Positions 8,415 through 21,700 of a stretch of 64,000 nucleotides of DNA are shown here, in pieces. Made by a program: the position numbers and the translations under genes. The DNA comes from Lachnospiraceae bacterium (lineage in GTDB: Bacteria > Bacillota > Clostridia > Lachnospirales > Lachnospiraceae): contig JAQVCW010000020.1 in assembly GCA_028689585.1 (NCBI GenBank), positions 1-64,000 of the forward strand, in the 5' to 3' direction. Numbering within the stretch: position 1 is the first letter of the stretch; each line of letters opens with the position of its first letter. Below the pieces are notes generated by a model. The model saw only the letters and a list, made by a program, of their open reading frames with translations. It made no database searches and was not told the origin of the DNA.

Positions 8415-8540
8415 TTAACTGCTTTTCGATAATCCTCTGTGATTTTCAAGCATAAAATTCTGCATGACGAGCTGGGCAGAGATATTCTTTTCTTTTGCAA
8501 GATTCTTTATAATTGCTTTTAGTTGCATTGCATTTTTCAT
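8415..8540 (-). pseudogene. Truncated AbiEii toxin
   Basis: The ATG at 8538-8540 overlaps the AbiEi stop by four bases (ATGA), as in intact abiE operons. The first 32 or so residues (MKNAMQLKAIIKNLAKEKNI, then SAQLVMQNFMLE) match the AbiEii N-terminus. The frame then runs out after 41 codons. The nucleotidyltransferase core expected in this toxin is absent. Confidence 0.7.
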
Positions 8541-9130
8541 AGCAGCACCTCCAAATATGCTCTCAGCTTTGTTTCCATCTTAAATATCTTTGCATACTCC
8601 GATAAAAGCGGTATATTCTTATTCTTTCCAGTTGCATATCGTTTAAAACTTTCCGTAATCGTTTGTATATCAGCAGAACTATTTGGACGTAGAATATCAC
8701 AAAGCGTCCGTTCCCGATTATATGCCTTTACAAGATTTCCTCCAGGAGTTTTTACCGCAGTCACGCCAACCTCATGCCATTCTGGTTTGCACTGCGTACA
8801 ATTAACTCTGCTTTCTTTCGGTTTTGTAAGGTTATACGTTGACGGAAAAGTCATGGCATATACATTCGGTGTTCTATCTGTTAAGTCCCATAAAAACAAG
8901 GCTGTTTCATGCGAAAAAATTCCTTTTTTAAATCTGCTTTGCAAATTAAAAAGTTCATCATCCCATACTTCAGGCAAAATATATACACCACGTGCCGATT
9001 TTTCCAACATTCCTTTTTCCACAAGGTACTTTATATTTCCACGAGAAATTCCGGCAGCAACAACCATTGCCGTAGTTACTACACAATTATTATCTTTTGC
9101 CATTTTCATAATATCGTCTGTTGCTCCCAT
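8537..9130 (-). CDS. AbiEi-family type IV antitoxin / transcriptional regulator
   Basis: A 197-aa protein with an N-terminal winged-helix domain (TTAMVVAAGISRGNIKYLVE, then GVYILPEVW) and the AbiEi_4-type C-terminal region (FSHETALFLWDLTDRTPN, RERTLCDILRP). AbiEi proteins counter the AbiEii nucleotidyltransferase and repress their own promoter by binding inverted repeats. Here the cognate toxin gene is truncated, leaving a possible orphan repressor. AAGGAGGAAG precedes the start. Confidence 0.85.
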   Translation of the reverse strand: MGATDDIMKMAKDNNCVVTTAMVVAAGISRGNIKYLVEKGMLEKSARGVYILPEVWDDELFNLQSRFKKGIFSHETALFLWDLTDRTPNVYAMTFPSTYNLTKPKESRVNCTQCKPEWHEVGVTAVKTPGGNLVKAYNRERTLCDILRPNSSADIQTITESFKRYATGKNKNIPLLSEYAKIFKMETKLRAYLEVLL

Positions 9131-9163
9131 TGCTCTTCCTCCTTGTTTTCTTTTATGCTTATA

Positions 9164-9192
9164 ATTATATGTTTTACAAGCACAAAAGTCAA
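9164..9192 (-). promoter_or_regulatory. Promoter of abiEi
   Basis: On the minus strand: TTGACT (9187-9192), 17-bp spacer, TATAAT (9164-9169). A 16-nt sequence ATTATAAGCATAAAAG overlaps and follows the -10 box (9150-9165) and recurs on the plus strand at 9421-9436. Confidence 0.75.
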
Positions 9193-9394
9193 TTTTAAGT
9201 TCAAAAATTTACAATCTGTACATAAAGAAAACGCCCTGCATCTCTGCAAGATGTCGTTCGCATTAGTTGCATTTCCAGTTCATGTTCCGAATATTCGTAA
9301 GCGAAGTTTCTATACCTGCGGGCTCATTTTTGTAGTCCGGCATATACAGGAGCAGAGTGTAAAGGTATTTGAAAAATTTCCCCTGAACTTTCTA

Positions 9395-9423
9395 TTGAAC
9401 AGACTGAACAAACGTGTTATATT
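9395..9423 (+). promoter_or_regulatory. Plus-strand promoter sharing the abiE box
   Basis: TTGAAC (9395-9400), 17-bp spacer, TATATT (9418-9423), followed by the same 16-nt sequence ATTATAAGCATAAAAG (9421-9436) that covers the abiEi -10 region. No gene is obvious downstream, but a terminator-like hairpin follows within 100 nt. Confidence 0.6.
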
Positions 9424-9429
9424 ATAAGC

Positions 9430-9523
9430 ATAAAAGGAACAACCGCCCAAAGTGGTTTGACCAATTTAGAAATGTGAAAGAAAATCCACCCTTCAACCGG
9501 CCAAAGTTAAGAGGGTGGTTTTT
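9430..9523 (+). ncRNA. Candidate small RNA of about 95 nt
   Basis: The span from the predicted start of the plus-strand promoter to a terminator-like hairpin: CCACCCT (9486-9492) pairs with AGGGTGG (9512-9518), with further inner pairs, followed by TTTTTT. No ribosome site or ORF lies inside. The remaining unlabelled parts of 9131-9737 hold no gene I recognise. Confidence 0.45.
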
Positions 9524-9677
9524 CTATGCATAGCTACTTACAAAACGTAAAAACGAATGTAAGTAATGCCAAAAGGAAAAGACCGTTTCTTTACCTCTGA
9601 CAACTCATACTTGAGTTTCCGCAGTTTTCTCCACAACCCCTGATTATTCTGAAAGCGTTATAAACAACTTTATAAAA

Positions 9678-9709
9678 TGGCCGCTGCCCTTTTTACCAGG
9701 CAGCGGCCA
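9678..9709 (-). terminator. Terminator of the giant surface protein gene
   Basis: An 11-bp GC-rich stem (TGGCCGCTGCC / GGCAGCGGCCA) followed on the minus strand by TTTTATAA, about 28 nt past the stop codon. Confidence 0.9.
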
Positions 9710-9737
9710 CTCTCATCTACTTATTTCTGTTTAAAGC

Positions 9738-12700
9738 TTAGATATCTTTTCTTCTGCGTTTTCTGTTGTATCCCAGGCCGCCAATGATTGCAGCCGATAT
9801 TGCCAGAAGCAGCAGATACAGATAAATCGGTGTGTTATCACCAGTCTTCACCGGCTTGGTTCCTGTAGTCGTCTTGCCGCCGGTTGTGGTGGTCGTCGTA
9901 GTAGTTGTGGTGCTGGTCTCGGATTCGGTCTCTTCTTCTTCCTCTTTCGAGTTTACTACGGTACGTGTCACCGTCAGGTTCTCCGCATCGATCTTGCAGT
10001 AGGAAGAGATCGTCACGTCATATGCAAAGCTGTCATCTACCGGAATACCATTCTCATCTGTCTCAGCGAGATAGAACTCACCGTATGGTACATTTTCAAA
10101 AGTGACGGTTCCGTGAGACGCGTTCTGCAGGCTCAGTTCCTGTATTCCCAGATCTGTAATCAGGTTTGTCAATGCTGCGTCTGAGAACAGTGCAAAGTAG
10201 AAGGTATCATCTACATTTCCTTCTGTGCCATTGATCAGGACTCTCTTATCCACCGTAATCTTGCCGTCTTTGTAATAGCCCGGGTTGAAGCCGGTAACGT
10301 GATTGATAATAGTGGACTTCGCCGTAGCCGCAGTAGGAGTCAGCACTGCCTTGCCGTCAATAATCTGGTTCGATACAATAAACTCTCCTGAACTGACCGG
10401 ATTGCCCAGTTCATCGGTCTCTGCAACATAATAGGTGCCATATTTCAGCTTTGTAAATATGGTGGAAGTCGTATAGGAACCGCTTACCTCCAGAGGCTTC
10501 ACGCTGGATACCCTCTGAGTGCAGGCCTCATCGGAAAACAGTGCCACATAGAAGGTATAATCAATGGCCGTATACTCATTATCCATCATAACCAGCTTCT
10601 GTATTGTGATGCTTCCGTTTCCGCTGGATACTTCATCATTCATCACTACTGTCTGAATTTTTCCGTCTGTATTTACCGTAAAGGTAACTGCATTGGAAAT
10701 ATCATATCCGGAAGGTGCGGAAATCTCGATCAGAGTGTAGGTTGCTCCTGCAATCAGTTCTTTGTTCAATACCTTCGGTTTACCGGTGGATACCCAGTCA
10801 GCAACGGTATTGCCCTGCGCATCCTTTAAAATCAGATGGGCTCCCGCCAGCTCTTTCTTATTTGTGATATCCATCTTGGAAATGTGTACCTTGGTGGTCT
10901 CATCTCTCATAATTACCTGCTGAGCACTGAACTTGCCTTCCGTGATCTCAAATTCGATGGTCTCTGCAATGCCGTATCCATCCGGCGCCTGAGTCTCTTT
11001 CAGCGTATATCTGCCAGGTTTCAGGCCTTTGACCACCTTGGCTTCTTCACCGGATACCCACTCCAGTTTTTCATTTGGTGTAGTTGCATCATCCACATAG
11101 TAAATCGTGGTGGCTACATTTCCGCTGGCATCCAGTACCTGAAGCGTTGCCCCCGGAAGCTCTGCCAGACCAGTGATCGCACGTTTGCTCACGGTTACTT
11201 CCGTCGGCTTATCCTCCATGACTACCTTAGTCTCTGCCTTCAGTTCATCCGTGATGGTAAATTCCACATCTTCGGCCACTGCATAGCCTGCAGGTGCCGT
11301 TGTTTCACGAAGAATATAATTTCCTGCCGGAAGTCCCCGGATAATTCTCGGTTCTTCTCCTGAAATCCACTGCAGCTTCTCATTCGGTGTAGACTCATCA
11401 TCCACATAGTAGATCGTGGTAGCTGTCTCTTCCGTTCCATCTGCATTTTTCTTCAGGATCTGAATGCTTGCTCCCGGAAGTTCCTTTCCGGTGGTAATAT
11501 CTGTCTTGCTGATGCTTACCTCGGTCGGGCAGTCCTCCATGATATAGGTCAATGGATTCTGTGAAACGGTCATATCTTCATTGATGGTAATCTCAATCGG
11601 ATCTGCCACGGTATATCCTGTCGGTGCTTCTGTCTCCACCAGCCAGTAGCTGCCAGGCTTCACACCCTTCAGCACCACCGCTTTCTCAGCAGATGCAAAC
11701 CTCATCTTCTCACCATAAACGTTGGTAATAATATCTCCGATGCTTCCATTTTCTGTCTTTTCCCGGATTTCCAGTTTTGCTCCCTCCAGAGGAACAACCT
11801 CGCCATTCAGCGTAAATCCGGTTTTGCTGATTTTCAGTTCAATCGGAGCATTTTTCATCTCCGCTTTGTTTTTCACGGTACCATCATCTGAAACAGTAAA
11901 TGCCACATCTTCCGCTACGGTATAACCGTTCGGAGCGGTAATCTCTCTCAGGATATATTTTCCTGCCGGAAGTCCTCTGATCACTCTTGGCTCTTCCCCG
12001 GAAATCCACTCCAGTTTTTCATCCGGTGTGTCCGTATCATTTTTGTAATAAATTGTCGTAGCTGTCTCTTCTTCACCTGCTTCGTTTTTCTTCAGGATCC
12101 GAAGCTTGGCACCCGGAAGTTCCTCACTGGTGGTAATGTCTGTCTTGGAAATGGAAGTCACTGTTGCTTCATCAATCATCTCCACCACATTCGTTGTGCC
12201 GTCTGTGCTGACAGTGAATTCCACATCTGCAGCTACCGTATATCCCAGCGGTGCAGTAATTTCCCGCAAAATGTAAGTTACGCCTGCTTCCAGTTTTGCC
12301 TCAATATAATGAGGTTCTTCTCCGGAAATCCATTTTTCGATAATTTCATCTTCTGCACCATCTTTTCCCGGCTTCACTACCTGAAGCTCGGCATCCGGCA
12401 ATTCCGGTCCTCCCGTAATCTCCTTTTTGGAAATCTGTACTTTTGTCGTATCATTTACAAATTCGATGCCATCCACCGGACTGCCCTTCTTTGTGATATC
12501 CACTACTTCAGCACCCAGCTTACCATTACCAAGGTCTGTCACCATAATTCTTATGGTAAATACGCTGGTATCATACACAATAGCAGGATTGCCGCCTTTC
12601 ACCTCTTTGACTGTATAAGTATGCTCACCCAGATCACTGTTATCCTCCGGAGAAATCGAATACTCTATTTCACTGAAAGTGATAAGGCCATCTTTATCAT

Positions 12701-15700
12701 TCGTTCCTGTTGCTATCGGTTCTTCTGCATCCTTTTCAAAAATCTGGAACTGATACTCCTTCGCCTTCAATTTCAATTCTTTTACGGAAGCATCCAGAGC
12801 TTTATTTGCTGTCAGAGAATAACTTCCCTCCGCAGAATACTCATTCACAAATTCCATTGTATCAGCTGCAGTCTCTGTGCCATCTGCGATATGAGTATAG
12901 ACCGGTTCCGCTTTCAGTGTTCCATTACCGGCATCACTTATGGTAACTTTCACCGTATAAACATCTGAAGAATACTGATATCCAGGCTCCTTTGTATCTT
13001 TCTCACTTACCGTATAGCTAAAGGTCTTTCCAATATCCTCCTGAGTATAAAGAAGCTTATCAAATGTCACTTCTCCTGCTGCCGTATTTTTCTTTACAGA
13101 AAGTTCTTTTCCATCTTCATCAGACAGAACAAATTCAAACTTCTCTGCCTCCAGGTTTCTTCCCTTCAAAGTCTTTTTCGCCTTTAATTCCAGATCTGTA
13201 CTGGCTGTATACTCATTTTCAAAGACAATTTCATTCTTATCAGGATCCACCTCTTCTGAATCACTATTTGTTACGGTTTTCTTCACATTCAGGGTTCCAT
13301 CCAGATTATCTGTGATTTCTACCTTAACCAGATAATTTTCCTGAGAATACTGGTATCCTTTGTTGCTTCCCGCTAGCTCGGAAATCACATAATAGTACGT
13401 AGCATCGATATCATCTTCATCGTAAGAAATATCTGCAAATTTTGCAATACCGGTTGACTCATCACTGGTTGCTATCATATTAATTTCAGAACCCGCCAGA
13501 CGGAAGCTGAATTTGTTTTCCTGCAGATCCTCCAACGGAATGTTGGTTTTCTTGAAAGCCTGAAGTGACAACTTTCCTTCCGCATTATAATGATTCGTAA
13601 ATACGATTTCATTATCCTCTGCCGGCTTGAACAAATCTGTCGCAGACTCACTGACTTCCACAGTCGGTCCTGTAATTTTCAGACTGCCATTTCCGGTATC
13701 CTGAACCCCTACCGTAACTCTGTAGCAGAAATCAGAATAAGTATACTCATTTTTCTCAGAAGGTTTTACTTCCTCAACATAATATACAAACTCTTTTACC
13801 ATTCCCTCGGCGTCCTTGACATCATCCTGATCATAAGTCAGTTCCGGGAATTCGAAGACCGCCTCATCAAGATCCGTGGCCTCATTGAATACAACGATAT
13901 CATTTCCTTCTGCGTCCTTTATAGGATTCCAATCCTGATCCATCAATTTGAACTGGAATTGATTATCCTCGTCCAGAACTCTGTTTCCGGTCAGTTTCTT
14001 CGTGCCGGAAATAGTGAAGCCTGCACTGGCAGCATACTGATTCGTAAATACCACCTTAGCAGCATCTGTCTCTTCATAAGTTATCTGTTCTTCTTCCACT
14101 TTTTGTTTCTCATATTTGATGCTCGTAGACAGGTTGCCGTTATGTTCTTTATCTTCTACTGTCACTGTCACACGATAAACTTCTGTGGAATATTCATAAC
14201 CATCCAGCTTGTCATTTACTTCGCGAATAAAGTAAACATGATCACCCAATTCAGTCTGATCATAACTCAATGTCGCAAAGGAAACTTTTCCTGAAGCATC
14301 ATTTTTCTTTGTTTCAACCGATGTTTCCGAACCATCCACCAATTTTGTCAATTCAAAACTAAACTGCTGATTCGTCAGAACCTTCCCTTGCAAATCTTTG
14401 AACGCTGCGATATTAGCTGCGCCGGCTGCCTCATATACATTATGGAAGACAACCGCACTGGCATCCCCCTTATCAGACTGTATGCTCTGCGTCGCGATCA
14501 GATTTCCATCTTCCTGATCTGCTACATGAACGGTTACTGTAAAAACAGTTTTATCATATTCATATCCGTCTTTTCCATCGTCCTTTTCAATTACTTTATA
14601 GACATGGTCACCTACATCATCCTGGTCATAGAGAATTTCATCAAAGCTGAATTCACCATCTATATTTGTAGCTGTGATTTCCACTCCCTGGTCATTCTTC
14701 ATTGGTGTCCCGTTTTCATCACAAAGCACAAATGTAAATTCACCATCTTCCAAAGATTTACCCGTCAGCTCTTTTGTTCCTGAAATGGTTGTTTCTCCGC
14801 TCGCCTTATATTCATTCGTAAATAGCGGCACTCCCTGATATTCATCGGTTCCCTTTGCATAGGTGACCACCGGTACCAGTACACCATTATCATTCGGATC
14901 TGTGATCTCCACTGTAACTGTATACACCGCATCATCATACGCATATCCTGATGCCTTGGGATCCGGGATTTCCTCCCTGATCTCATAAGTATAAGTCTTT
15001 CCGATATCGTACTGATCATAGTTCAGCGTATCAAATGTTACTTTTCCCTTTCCATCTAAATCAGGTGAACTGTTGCTCTTACTGCTTTGATCCGGATTAT
15101 CCTCATCATAATCACCTATAGCTATTCTGGTAAGAGAGAAGCTAAACTGCCCTGCCTCCAGAGTTCTTCCGGTCAATACCTTTTCTGCTTTCAGATCTAC
15201 CTCGGCAGCCGCACGATACGTATTATTAAAAATAATTCCATTTGTACCGATTCCATCCTTGTCTGCCACACAGCTCAACACACCTGTGCCCGTTGCAGAC
15301 ACAATTACCGTGATATCTACAGGAGCTGCATAAGTATAACCATGGATCTCTTTATTCGTTTCTCTGATACGATAATAATGTGTTCCGATCTGAGCCTGAG
15401 TGTATTTTATCATCGGGAAGGTAATCCCACCTGCCGCATCATTGGTAACGGATGCTCCAATCAGATTTTCGCTTTCATTTTGCTGACCTTTGTTTATTAC
15501 CTCATACAGCTTAAACTCAAACTGTCCTTCAGCCAGTTCTTTTCCGTCCAGATTCTTTTGTCCGGTCAGGGTAATGGAACCTTCTGCCTGATATTCATTT
15601 TCAAATGAGATACTCTCTGTCTCATTCCCCGAAGCTGCGCTGCCTTTGTAATACACAGTCTCCACCTGAATTGAACCCGGTGTAGTTCCAAGGCTCACAA

Positions 15701-18700
15701 CCGCTTTTACTTTATATACATCAGTACAATAGGTATAAGCGCCATTTAATCCCTGTTTTTCTTTCACTGCATAGTAATAAGTCTTTCCAACGTCAGAAAC
15801 CTTGTATTCAATTGGTGTGAAAGAAATGAATGCTCCATCATTTGTAACGGTCTGCCGCGGCGTATCTGCTGCGGTTAATTCTCTGTCCGATGTATCTAAA
15901 TCATATAATTCAAATTGGAACTCACTCGGTACATCCGGTCTTCCCATTACACTCTTTGATGCATTTAGAACAAGTCCTCCTGATGCCTTATAGTTGTTTG
16001 TAAAGTCCGCCGTCGTTACTTCACCCTTAAGATTTGTAATCTCCGGCGTAACCGTCAATACACCATTTCCTGCATCCACGATACTGATATTTACTTTATA
16101 TACCGCAGTATCATAATCATATATCTCTGTTTTGCCGGAATCTGCTATTTCTTTCAAATAATAAGTCTTTGTTCCGGCACCATCTGCTCCTAAATCTGCC
16201 TGAGTATACACAGGTGTCTGGATGCTGAAAGATCCATCTGCAGAGACACTGCCTGTACATCCTGCTATTGGAGCAGTGGCTTCTGCGGTTTCATACAGAC
16301 CAAAGCTAAATTCTCCCGCAGTCAGTGCTTTGCCTGTCAATGTCTTTGTTCCATTGATCACAGTACTTCCGGAAGCTTTGTAATTATTCGTAAATGTAAC
16401 CTTTTCAAATCCAGTTACAGACGTGTTTCCTTTTGTAATTTCAGGTGTCGCTGTCAACTGACCAGCTTCGTCCATAGTAACTGTTACTTTTACCGTATAA
16501 GATTCTGCTGAATAGTCAATGCTGCTGTCAGAACCACTTGTTTCACTGATCGTATATACGATCGGTTTTCCCTGCTCTGTCACCGAAGTAAATTCTAATT
16601 CCGGATTGAATGTTACTGATCCATCGGCTGCATTGGTTCCGCTCGCTATCGTAGTTCCTGATGCATTTGTTACAATAAAATCGAACTCTCCCGCCTGCAG
16701 TGTCTTTCTTCGATTGCCTGCCAGTATTTTATGGGCAGTAAACTGCAACGCAGCTTTTGCACCATGAGTGTTCGTCACGGCAATTTGTTTTGTAGCTCCC
16801 GTTGGGACATCCTTGGCCTCAAAGACAGTTACATCATAAGATACACTGTAGTGATCCGGTACATCTTTTTCTATCACCTGATATTTCACTGCCTTGTTAT
16901 TTTCGTATTTCAGAAGTTCTTCCCAGGTCACAGGCGCCCACTGATCAGATGAAGAAAGTGTCTTGCTGCCTACGTCAGTCCAAGTATTATCATCTAAAGA
17001 TTTTTGAAGCGTAAGCACGATACTGACAGGTCTGAATCCATCTTTATTATTATTATCAATCCATGACTTAACAGCTTTTACTGAAATTTTTTCAGGTGTA
17101 TACACATTTTTAATTGAAATACTGTCTCCGGTAGCTGCACTCGCATCTACAGCGTCACCTGATGCGTCTGCAGTATTATAATATGTTGTCGTATACTGTG
17201 GAACTGCAGTCTCCTCTACCGTATATACAGCAGGGTATGATGTTCCGTCTACCCGCACATACTTCGGAAGCTTCTCCCAGGTTTTAGTCCAGTTATTTCT
17301 CGCATTTAAAGCAACTTCATCTCCATAATTATTAGTGATATTGTTATAAGTCTGCTTTAATTGAACATTAACCTCTGTAGGCCGGTTTCCGTCATCATCA
17401 ACATTTACCGGGTCAGACCAGTATTTCTTTACGGTTTTAGATGTGATGTCCGGTGTATAATTGTTTATTATGGTGTTGTCAGTGCCTGCATATCCATTCG
17501 TATCATCAGCAGTATATCCCTCCGGAAGTGAAGACACCGTCTCCTGCACTTCATAGATCACTTTTTCTCCCTGAATATATTCAGGCAGATTCTGCCACTG
17601 GCATCCCCACGTCTCGGCAGACATGCCGCCTGTCAGCTCCACTGTGCCATTGGTACTGTCTGACCAGTAATTGCCGCTGCTATTTGTGATATGATACTGA
17701 ATTGTTTTACCACTGACTGCATACGCAGCGATAAAAGCAGCATCTACATTTGCAAAGGTTCCATTTTCACCAATTTTATACTGCAAATTCAGTGTTATTG
17801 TTTCTGGACGTTTTCCATCATTATTATTAGAATCTGCCCATTTTTTTGTAACTGCTTTGGTTACTGTTTCCGGTGTATAAGTATTCTTTACGGTATAAAT
17901 ATACTCCGTGCCCTCCAAATTCGCTTCCCTGGATACAAATGCCGTATAACCGTCATGGGAAGAAGTCTCCTTCACGGTATAACGGATTGGATTATTTTGC
18001 TTATCGTATTTAGGAAGATTATCCCAAACTGCACTGGCCGGCGTTGTGGTTCCGTCATCATTTACTGTTAATGTTTTGCTGTCATTGGTGGCAGTATCAT
18101 TTTCAAACAGCGTAAATGTAATTGACGATGGTCTGAAGCCATATGCATTATTATTATCTGACCATGCTTTTGTCGCCGTTACCTTTGTCTTCTGATCATT
18201 AAAAAAGTCCTTGTTCTGTGTATTTAAAATCGTTTCGTCAAAATTAAAAATGTATGGTGTTTCATCCAATATATATCCTTCTTTTGTTGCAGTTTCCACC
18301 AATGCATATTTATGACCTACTATCAAACCGCCCTCAACAGGAATTACATGAGTTCCCGTCTCATTTGACTGACCTATGATGATTTTGCCGCTGGCGTTTG
18401 TGGTTCCTGTTCCAATTAAAGTCCAAGCGGAAGGATCCTCTTCGGCCTTATCGCCTACATCATAGAACTTATAAGAAACTCCGTCTAAAGCGGTATTCCC
18501 CTTTCTGTCATGTTTGGTAAGGGTGAAATAGAGCTTTGTACCGCCTGCACCTCCCGATGCGGACTGTGTAACCGTAATTACATCCTTAACGGAATCCACA
18601 TATTGTTTTCCGTTCACGCTAAAGCTGACTTTATTCTCGTAAGGTACCGTTTCCTCCGGTGATGATGTCAATTTACGCACAGACACATCATAGCTAAGCG

Positions 18701-21700
18701 TGTATTTATGTCCGTCTCCATCCGGAATCGTAATGGTGAGTGTCTTATCATTAAATTCTGCAGTATAAGCTGTATTTGCCATTACAGCCCCATCCTGTTT
18801 TAATTCAAGTGAAGATACGATAAACTCCATATTCTCCGCGATGGAATCCTGAATCACAAATTTCTTATCCGTTACATCCGCCGGAAGAAGAGCTGCACCG
18901 GTTTCATTGATATTCACGCGGTAGGAAGCGATATATCCGTTGTTCGTACTTGGCCTTGTGATCAGTTCCTTGCTTAATACATTACCTGCTATTTCATAGA
19001 CTGCCTCTGCAGTTCCTAATACCTTATCCCCTCTTGAAATGGATGCCTTATTTGTCGTAGAGATTTTATCATGAAGCCCATCTGTATTCTTTAAAGTGGT
19101 CTTGTATGTCAGCTCCACTCTCCCTGTCAGCAGTTCAAAATATGCTTTCGGAATTGTGAATGTGACCTGATTGCCAGCACAACTTCCGGATATCGGAAAT
19201 TTGTCATTAAGCTTAGCAGAATCCTTCACATATTCCTGATTGTCTGAAAAAGTATCGGTAACGACAATATCCGCTTCCGTTCCCAGTGCCTGACCATCCT
19301 GAAGCACAATCGTCCATGTCAATTCTTTTGTAGTTGAATTATAGGAACCAAATTTTTTAAAATCATAATCATAAGTATTGGTAGAAGTCGATGTGGAGAC
19401 TGTCTTTCCACTGTTGCTGACTCTTCCTATATTTCTTACTGTTCCATCCTGTGTTACTTTTGAATAATAGGAAATCGTTATCTCCGTTTTCTGCTCCAAC
19501 TTCAAACTTCCGAAATTCAAGCGGAACAATTTTGTTGTTGAGGAAGCTAACATAGGAGCCGTTGAAATTCCTTCCACTGTTATGTCTGAGTAAGAACCGT
19601 CCCCCTTATTTACCGTCATGGGCGTAACAAATTCCTGCGCTCCATACAATTCATCAATATAATATACATTATTATTCTGCCCGGCAGGTAAGGTAATTGT
19701 ACTTGTCCAATGAGCATACTTATCTCCCGTGACCGGGTCTGTTATGATTTCTTCATATTCCTTTACCACACCGGTTCCGGTTCCGCTTCCGGTTCCGGTT
19801 CCAATCTCTTCTTCTGTAAGTGTCACACTGGAATCTGCACTAAAATTTCCTACCTTACCTGTATTGGTATATGTCTTGCCGCCCTCGCTGCTCTCCAGAG
19901 TAGTGGAGTACGTGAACTGGTAGGAGTACATACACTCATCATCACCAGATATTGTATAACTCCAGGACTTACCATCCGATGACATCGTAACATCTGACCA
20001 TGGCAGGTCATATGAAGTGCTGATACCATCTTTGTCCTTCTTAACTACATGAATCGGTGATGAAGTATCATAATCCATTCCATCCGTCTTCAGAGTATCA
20101 CTCACGGTCACACCCTTCATTGGCTGATCTGCCGAAGGATTCGCTGTCAATACCCAGTCTATTGTTCCGTTCTCATTCAGACCTGTATTTGATTTCATTA
20201 CCCATACATGCGTATAAGATGCAGGACCGTCAAAGGTAACCTCATCCTTTCCATTCACGGACATTTCCACTCTATTTGTAAGTCCGTCTACCGCTCCATT
20301 GTAGCTGGCAGCCGCACCGTCTTTCAGTTTTGCAAAATAGGTGATTTGATATTCCGTATTCTTCTCTAAGGAATTAATTGACAATTTAAAGCTTGTATTG
20401 GTCACTTCTGAAAGTTGATGCTGTATCGACGGTGAGATTGCAAGGCTGTCTTTATCAAATACCAGATTGTCACCCAGCTTGTCCGTTAACACAATATTTT
20501 GTCCAGCTTCATCTGCCTTGACTGTGATTGTAAATTCAAATCCGCCTCTTGCTGCGTCATAAGAAGCAGCCGTTTTCTTACCCACTACAGCCGCACCATC
20601 TTTAAAATACAAATCTTTTCCCGTTGTTTCTCCCGGGAACGTGATTGTTATTTCGTCTTTGCCTTCTATCTTGTCTTTGTCAAACTGTGCTGCAAAAGTA
20701 AGCTTTCCTGCAAGATTATAATATTCATTTACATTTTCATTAAATATTATTGTAACCATACCGTTGGAACTAATGTGGTAGGTACCATAGCTTATAATAT
20801 TCCCATCCGCACCTTTTAAGCCGTTTGAATCTTTAATATCTCCGCTCACAGATGAAAAACCGGTAATTGGAATAGTCCCGCCATTCGTCATATCATAGTT
20901 CAAATCAATGTCTGGCGTGAACTGCATTCCACCGGGGGTTTCAGAAAATGTCATTTCCAGCGTAATCCATCCGTTATTTGCCGTAGCATTTTCCGGATCA
21001 AAACCACTGCCGTCACTCGTAATAATAGTTACACTGTCAATAAAATCAGAAAGATTAGTCCCCGCAACTCCCCTGACAACTGCTCCGCTCAGTGTTCTCA
21101 CACCTACCGGTGAAAAGCTCGATGTAGAAAAATCTACCGAACTCACTCCACCTTGGGCTGTCATATCTACATTACCAGTCACATTTTGAACTGTATCGGT
21201 TCCTTCTTCTATATGTACTACCGTTACCTCTTCTATTTCTTTATCCGGCTGCTCCAGCACAGGTGTCTTAAAATGAATGGATACATTTACCAGACCTTCT
21301 GCCGGTTCGATTCTTTCTCCATCAAATACAAAATATACATCATAAAACACATAGTCTGCTTCCTGTCCTTCTCCTGCAGAACCAAGCTGACTTTCTACCA
21401 AAGCCACCGCTTCCTGATATGCTGCACTGTCTGCAGACATAAGATCCGCTTTGAGTACCGCCTCCTTTGGAAGCTTCGCTTTTTCAGAAGCGGATGCCGT
21501 CACGGATACACTGCTGTCTTCATAGTGGAACTCTGTTCCGTATACCAGTTCAGTTTCCGTCTCGGTTTCAGTCTCGGTTTCGGTTTCCAACTCGGTTTCG
21601 GTCTCGGTTTCCAGCTCAGTCTCAGGCGCTTCCGTCACTTCTTCTGTCTCGGTCTCTGTCTCTGGTGCTTCTGTCACTTCTTCTGCCTCAGTCTCAGGTG

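Noticed and set aside
8523-9427. Plus-strand frames opposite abiEi
   Set aside because: The minus-strand AbiEi protein has clear family motifs; the plus-strand frames look like non-coding shadows.
9526-9600. A 24-codon plus-strand ORF (MHSYLQNVK...) just after the small-RNA hairpin
   Set aside because: No ribosome site, and the start lies directly at the end of a terminator-like T-run.
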